Source: JBBQKF01 sp038326615 (lineage in GTDB: Bacteria > Bacillota > Clostridia > Saccharofermentanales > UBA5734). Taken from it: 26,511 bases of DNA. The stretch spans positions 1 through 26,511 of the forward strand of contig JBBQKF010000041.1 of assembly GCA_038326615.1 (NCBI GenBank), read 5' to 3'. The notes under the pieces were generated by a model. That model made no database searches, was not told the origin of the DNA, and saw only the letters and a program-made list of their open reading frames with translations. Below are positions 23,804 through 26,511 of this stretch, one piece after another; within the stretch, counting starts at the first letter, position 1, and each line of letters begins with the position of its first letter. The translations under genes and the position numbers were made by a program.

Positions 23804-25987
23804 ATGGGTAAAATTTTAGTACTAGCAGAGAAACCTTCAGTAGGAAAAGAACTAGCCAGGGTTCTTGGAAGCAAAGACCGACGTGACGGCTATTTTGAAG
23901 GCAGTAAATACATTGTTACCTGGGCACTTGGCCACCTTGTAACATTGGCTGATCCTGAGCATTACGGCGAACAATACAAAAAGTGGGATCTTGAAACACT
24001 TCCGATGATTCCTCCAAAAATGGATTTAACTATTATAAAGGAAACTGCGAAACAATATAAAACCGTCCAGTCCCTTTTGCATAATCCAAATGTTGATGAG
24101 TTGGTTATAGCAACTGATGCTGGTCGCGAAGGCGAACTTGTAGCAAGATTCATTATAATGAAAGCTGGATTTCGAAAGAAAATTTCGCGGCTTTGGATTT
24201 CTTCACAAACCGACAATGCAATTAAAGAAGGATTTTCGAGATTGCGTCCATCTTCAGAATACGATAACTTATACAGCTGTGCATTTTGTAGAGCCGAAGC
24301 TGACTGGCTTGTAGGGTTAAATGTAAGTCGTGCTCTAACATGCAAGTATAATGCGCAGTTGTCTGCCGGAAGAGTTCAAACCCCAACCCTTGCAATCATT
24401 GCCCAAAGAGAAAGTGAAATCAACAAATTTGTATCAGTACCGTTTTATCTTGTTAATGCTGAGTTTAATGGTTTTAGTCTTACTTGGAAAGATTTGGCGT
24501 CAAATCAATCTCGTATTTTTGATAAGGCCATTGCTGATGAAATAATCAGAAAAATATCTGGTCAAATTGCCGTTGTTACTGAAGTAAAAAAGGAACAAAA
24601 ACGAGAATCCTCTCCCCTTCTTTATGATCTCACTGAATTACAACGGGATGCTAACAAGAGATTTTCATTTACCGCTAAGCAAACCTTGAATATTATGCAA
24701 AGTTTATATGAAGCTCATAAATTGTTGACATATCCAAGAACTGACAGTCGCTATCTCACAACTGATATTGTCCCTACGCTAAAAGACAGATTAAAGAGCA
24801 TCTCTGTGGGCTCATACGCAAATTATGCAACTGCAATAATAAGAGCTGGAATAACACCTTCTAAGCGGTTTGTAGACAATGGCAAAGTAACAGACCATCA
24901 TGCAATAATCCCTACAGAACAGTTTATGGATTTAAACAGACTCACATCAGACGAAAAGAAGGTTTATGATCTTGTCGTGAAAAGATTTTTAGCCGTTCTT
25001 AGCCCTGATTTCGAATATGAACAGACCTCAGTTAAAGCAAAAATTGCTGACGAAATATTTACTGCAAAAGGTAAAATCATCAAATCTATGGGATGGAAAA
25101 ATATTTATACCGGCGTTGATATTGATGAAGCAAATATTGATGCAGACGAAAAAGAACAGACTTTACCTGATTTAAAGTTTAAAGATTCATTTCCTGTCAA
25201 AAAAGCAAATCTGGTTATTGCTAGAACCAAACCACCTTCAAGGTACACAGAGGCTACATTGCTTTCTGCCATGGAGCACCCTGGTAAATTCATCGAAAAT
25301 GATGCCATGCGTGCAGTTATGGATGGAACAAAAGGAATTGGAACCCCTGCTACGAGAGCAGACATTATTGAGAAGTTATTTAATTCAAGTTATGTAGAAC
25401 GCCGGGGAAAAGAAATTCATACTTTAAGCAAAGGAATTCAATTACTTGAGCTTGTTCCTGTGGAGCTTAAATCGCCTGAACTAACTGCTAAATGGGAGGA
25501 AAAACTTACTTCAATAAGCAAAGGCACCTCGAAAAGCCAACAATTTTCATCTGACATTAAAATTTATGTTGAAAAACTTATCAACAATATTAAACTAAGT
25601 TCATCTTCATACCATCATGATAATGCAACTAAGGAAAAGTGCCCTAATTGCGGCAAATTCATGCTTGAAATTAATGGCAAGAAAGGAAAAATGCTTGCCT
25701 GTCAAGACCGTGAATGCGGATATCGTTCAAATTTATCATTTCTTAGCAACGCAAGGTGTCCAACCTGTCATAAGAATCTTGAAGTTTTTGGCGATGGAGA
25801 AAAGAAACTTTACTCTTGCAAGTGTGGATTTAGAGAAAAGTATGAATCTTTCAATAAAAAACTATCAGAAGCCAAAGATAATACATCAAAAAGGGATGTT
25901 CAGGCATATATGAAAAAGCAACAGGAAGAAAAAGAAGATTCAAATTCAGCCTTTGCAATTGCGTGGGAAAAGGCGAACAGAAAGTAA
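23804..25987 (+). CDS. topB: DNA topoisomerase III
   Basis: This type IA topoisomerase passes single strands to relax or decatenate DNA. The 727-residue length and motifs fit TopB of Bacillota: TOPRIM domain with Glu9 (LAEKPSVGK) and the acidic TDAGREGE (Asp105), LSAGRVQTPTL (187-197), and active-site Tyr310 in LLTYPRTDSRYL. The region near 349-385 (ITPSKRFVDNGKVTDHHAIIPTE) and GIGTPATRADIIEKL complete the core. The C-terminus has two zinc-ribbon modules: CPNC with CQDREC, then CPTC with CKC, followed by a charged tail. Chromosomal and plasmid-type enzymes look alike, but nothing else here suggests a plasmid or conjugative element. The ribosome binding site (AGAAAGAAG) is modest. Confidence 0.94.
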   Translation: MGKILVLAEKPSVGKELARVLGSKDRRDGYFEGSKYIVTWALGHLVTLADPEHYGEQYKKWDLETLPMIPPKMDLTIIKETAKQYKTVQSLLHNPNVDELVIATDAGREGELVARFIIMKAGFRKKISRLWISSQTDNAIKEGFSRLRPSSEYDNLYSCAFCRAEADWLVGLNVSRALTCKYNAQLSAGRVQTPTLAIIAQRESEINKFVSVPFYLVNAEFNGFSLTWKDLASNQSRIFDKAIADEIIRKISGQIAVVTEVKKEQKRESSPLLYDLTELQRDANKRFSFTAKQTLNIMQSLYEAHKLLTYPRTDSRYLTTDIVPTLKDRLKSISVGSYANYATAIIRAGITPSKRFVDNGKVTDHHAIIPTEQFMDLNRLTSDEKKVYDLVVKRFLAVLSPDFEYEQTSVKAKIADEIFTAKGKIIKSMGWKNIYTGVDIDEANIDADEKEQTLPDLKFKDSFPVKKANLVIARTKPPSRYTEATLLSAMEHPGKFIENDAMRAVMDGTKGIGTPATRADIIEKLFNSSYVERRGKEIHTLSKGIQLLELVPVELKSPELTAKWEEKLTSISKGTSKSQQFSSDIKIYVEKLINNIKLSSSSYHHDNATKEKCPNCGKFMLEINGKKGKMLACQDRECGYRSNLSFLSNARCPTCHKNLEVFGDGEKKLYSCKCGFREKYESFNKKLSEAKDNTSKRDVQAYMKKQQEEKEDSNSAFAIAWEKANRK

Positions 25988-26151
25988 TATTCTATAGTTT
26001 TAATATACTTATTGCGCCTATCCTTCCTATATGTACTAGCTTATTCTTAACATTTATTTAATGGAAGTTAATATTTCAATTAAATTCTTCGTTTTTATCC
26101 GTTTTTATCCGTTTTTAATTCGTTTTTTGCTCGAATTTTTGAAATTTGCAC

Positions 26152-26180
26152 TTGACAGAAACCTATGAAAAGGGTAGAAT
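26152..26180 (+). promoter_or_regulatory. tRNA-Arg promoter
   Basis: TTGACA (26152-26157) and TAGAAT (26175-26180) are separated by exactly 17 nt; transcription would begin about ten bases before the tRNA. The preceding gap after topB (25988-26151) holds only AT-rich sequence with CCGTTTTTAT-like short repeats near 26095-26125 and no obvious topB terminator. Confidence 0.85.
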
Positions 26181-26197
26181 TACTTTCGCTGTCACAT

Positions 26198-26274
26198 GCG
26201 CTCGTAGCTCAATTGGATAGAGCGTCTGGCTACGGACCAGAAGGTTGTGGATTCAAGTTCTGCCGGGCGCACCA
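26198..26274 (+). tRNA. tRNA-Arg(ACG)
   Basis: The 77-nt cloverleaf folds completely. The acceptor arms are GCGCTCG and CGGGCGC (one G-U pair), the anticodon stem TCTGG/CCAGA encloses loop CTACGGA with anticodon ACG, and the T-arm contains TTCAAGT. CCA is encoded at 26272-26274. A34 should be converted to inosine, reading CGU, CGC and CGA arginine codons. Confidence 0.96.
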
Positions 26275-26283
26275 GCAAATAAA

Positions 26284-26315
26284 CCCTCGAAGCTTTATAA
26301 GTTTCGAGGGTTTTT
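26284..26315 (+). terminator. tRNA-Arg terminator
   Basis: The stem CCCTCGAA/TTCGAGGG (26284-26291 with 26303-26310) has an 11-nt loop and is followed by TTTTT (26311-26315). It lies nine bases after the tRNA, so the tRNA is a single-gene transcript. Confidence 0.9.
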
Positions 26316-26316
26316 A

Positions 26317-26376
26317 CTTTTACTAAATCTTTTACTAAATCTTTTACTAAATCTTTTACTAATTCTTTTTCTAATT
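26317..26376. repeat. 12-bp tandem repeat, 5 copies
   Basis: Three identical units CTTTTACTAAAT start at 26317, 26329 and 26341, followed by two diverged units (26353, 26365). They give an open minus-strand frame (LVKD repeats), but it runs into the tRNA complement and is not a gene. Confidence 0.9.
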
Positions 26377-26400
26377 CTAATTCTGGTTTTAATTCTAATA

Positions 26401-26504
26401 CTAATTCTATTATTATTACAATGCTAATTCTTTTTTTCAATCCTAATTCTATTATTATTACTTTGCTAATATCTTTTTTTCAATCCTAATTCTATTTACA
26501 ATTC
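26401..26504. repeat. 42-43-bp tandem repeat, about 2.4 copies
   Basis: Units at 26401-26442 and 26443-26485 begin CTAATTCTATTATTATTAC and end TTTTTTTCAATC; they differ by two substitutions and one inserted base. A partial third copy starts at 26486 and may continue past the window end. Confidence 0.85.
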
Positions 26505-26511
26505 AACATCT

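Noticed and set aside
26192..26440. Minus-strand frame with LVKD repeats
   Set aside because: It overlaps the complete tRNA-Arg and its terminator and arises from a 12-bp tandem repeat.
5460..26504. Tandem repeats as CRISPR arrays
   Set aside because: Units are contiguous without unique spacers and there are no cas genes in the window.

Overview
The window looks like chromosome from a low-GC anaerobic member of the Bacillota, most likely class Clostridia. By eye it is roughly one third G+C. It has AGGAGG-type ribosome binding sites, sigma-A-like promoters, factor-independent terminators, and the gram-positive order rplS / ylqF(rbgA) / rnhB / yraN. Nearly everything from 521 to 22422 is on the minus strand. 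A divergent regulatory gap at 22423-23021 leads into a short plus-strand block (deoR-type regulator, topB, tRNA-Arg).

Layout. (1) 1-520: no recognisable gene, but a good plus-strand terminator at 313-358. (2) 521-3688: a large secreted protein (signal peptide, DNRLRE domain, ricin-type lectin, unassigned C-terminal domain) and, starting at its stop codon, a small membrane-anchored protein. I read these as a candidate toxin/immunity-like pair, with a large serine recombinase remnant just upstream (3935-4258). (3) 4524-11760: class II fructose-bisphosphate aldolase, a beta-propeller lipoprotein, purB, and a PLP aminotransferase. (4) 11865-14652: yraN, rnhB, rbgA/ylqF and rplS, the last with its own promoter, leader and terminator. 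(5) 15001-16541: hgcB and hgcA, the two genes needed for microbial mercury methylation, followed upstream by rsmE (16799-17554). (6) 17733-22422: a sugar or polyol phosphate catabolic block made of a 3' remnant of rhaA, a ribulose/allulose-phosphate epimerase, two zinc dehydrogenases and a xylose-isomerase-like TIM barrel protein, divergent from a DeoR-family regulator. (7) 23804-26274: topB and tRNA-Arg(ACG).

The most notable content is hgcAB. HgcA has the diagnostic NVWCAAGK cap-helix motif and five C-terminal membrane segments. HgcB has two 4Fe-4S motifs, a lone downstream cysteine and a terminal Cys-Cys pair. Together they should convert inorganic Hg(II) to methylmercury using a corrinoid methyl carrier and low-potential electrons. 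This HgcA also carries an unusual cysteine-rich N-terminal extension. A second theme is that most long intergenic gaps hold short tandem repeats (units of 8, 12, 15, about 29, 37, 39 and about 42 bp) that differ in sequence from gap to gap.
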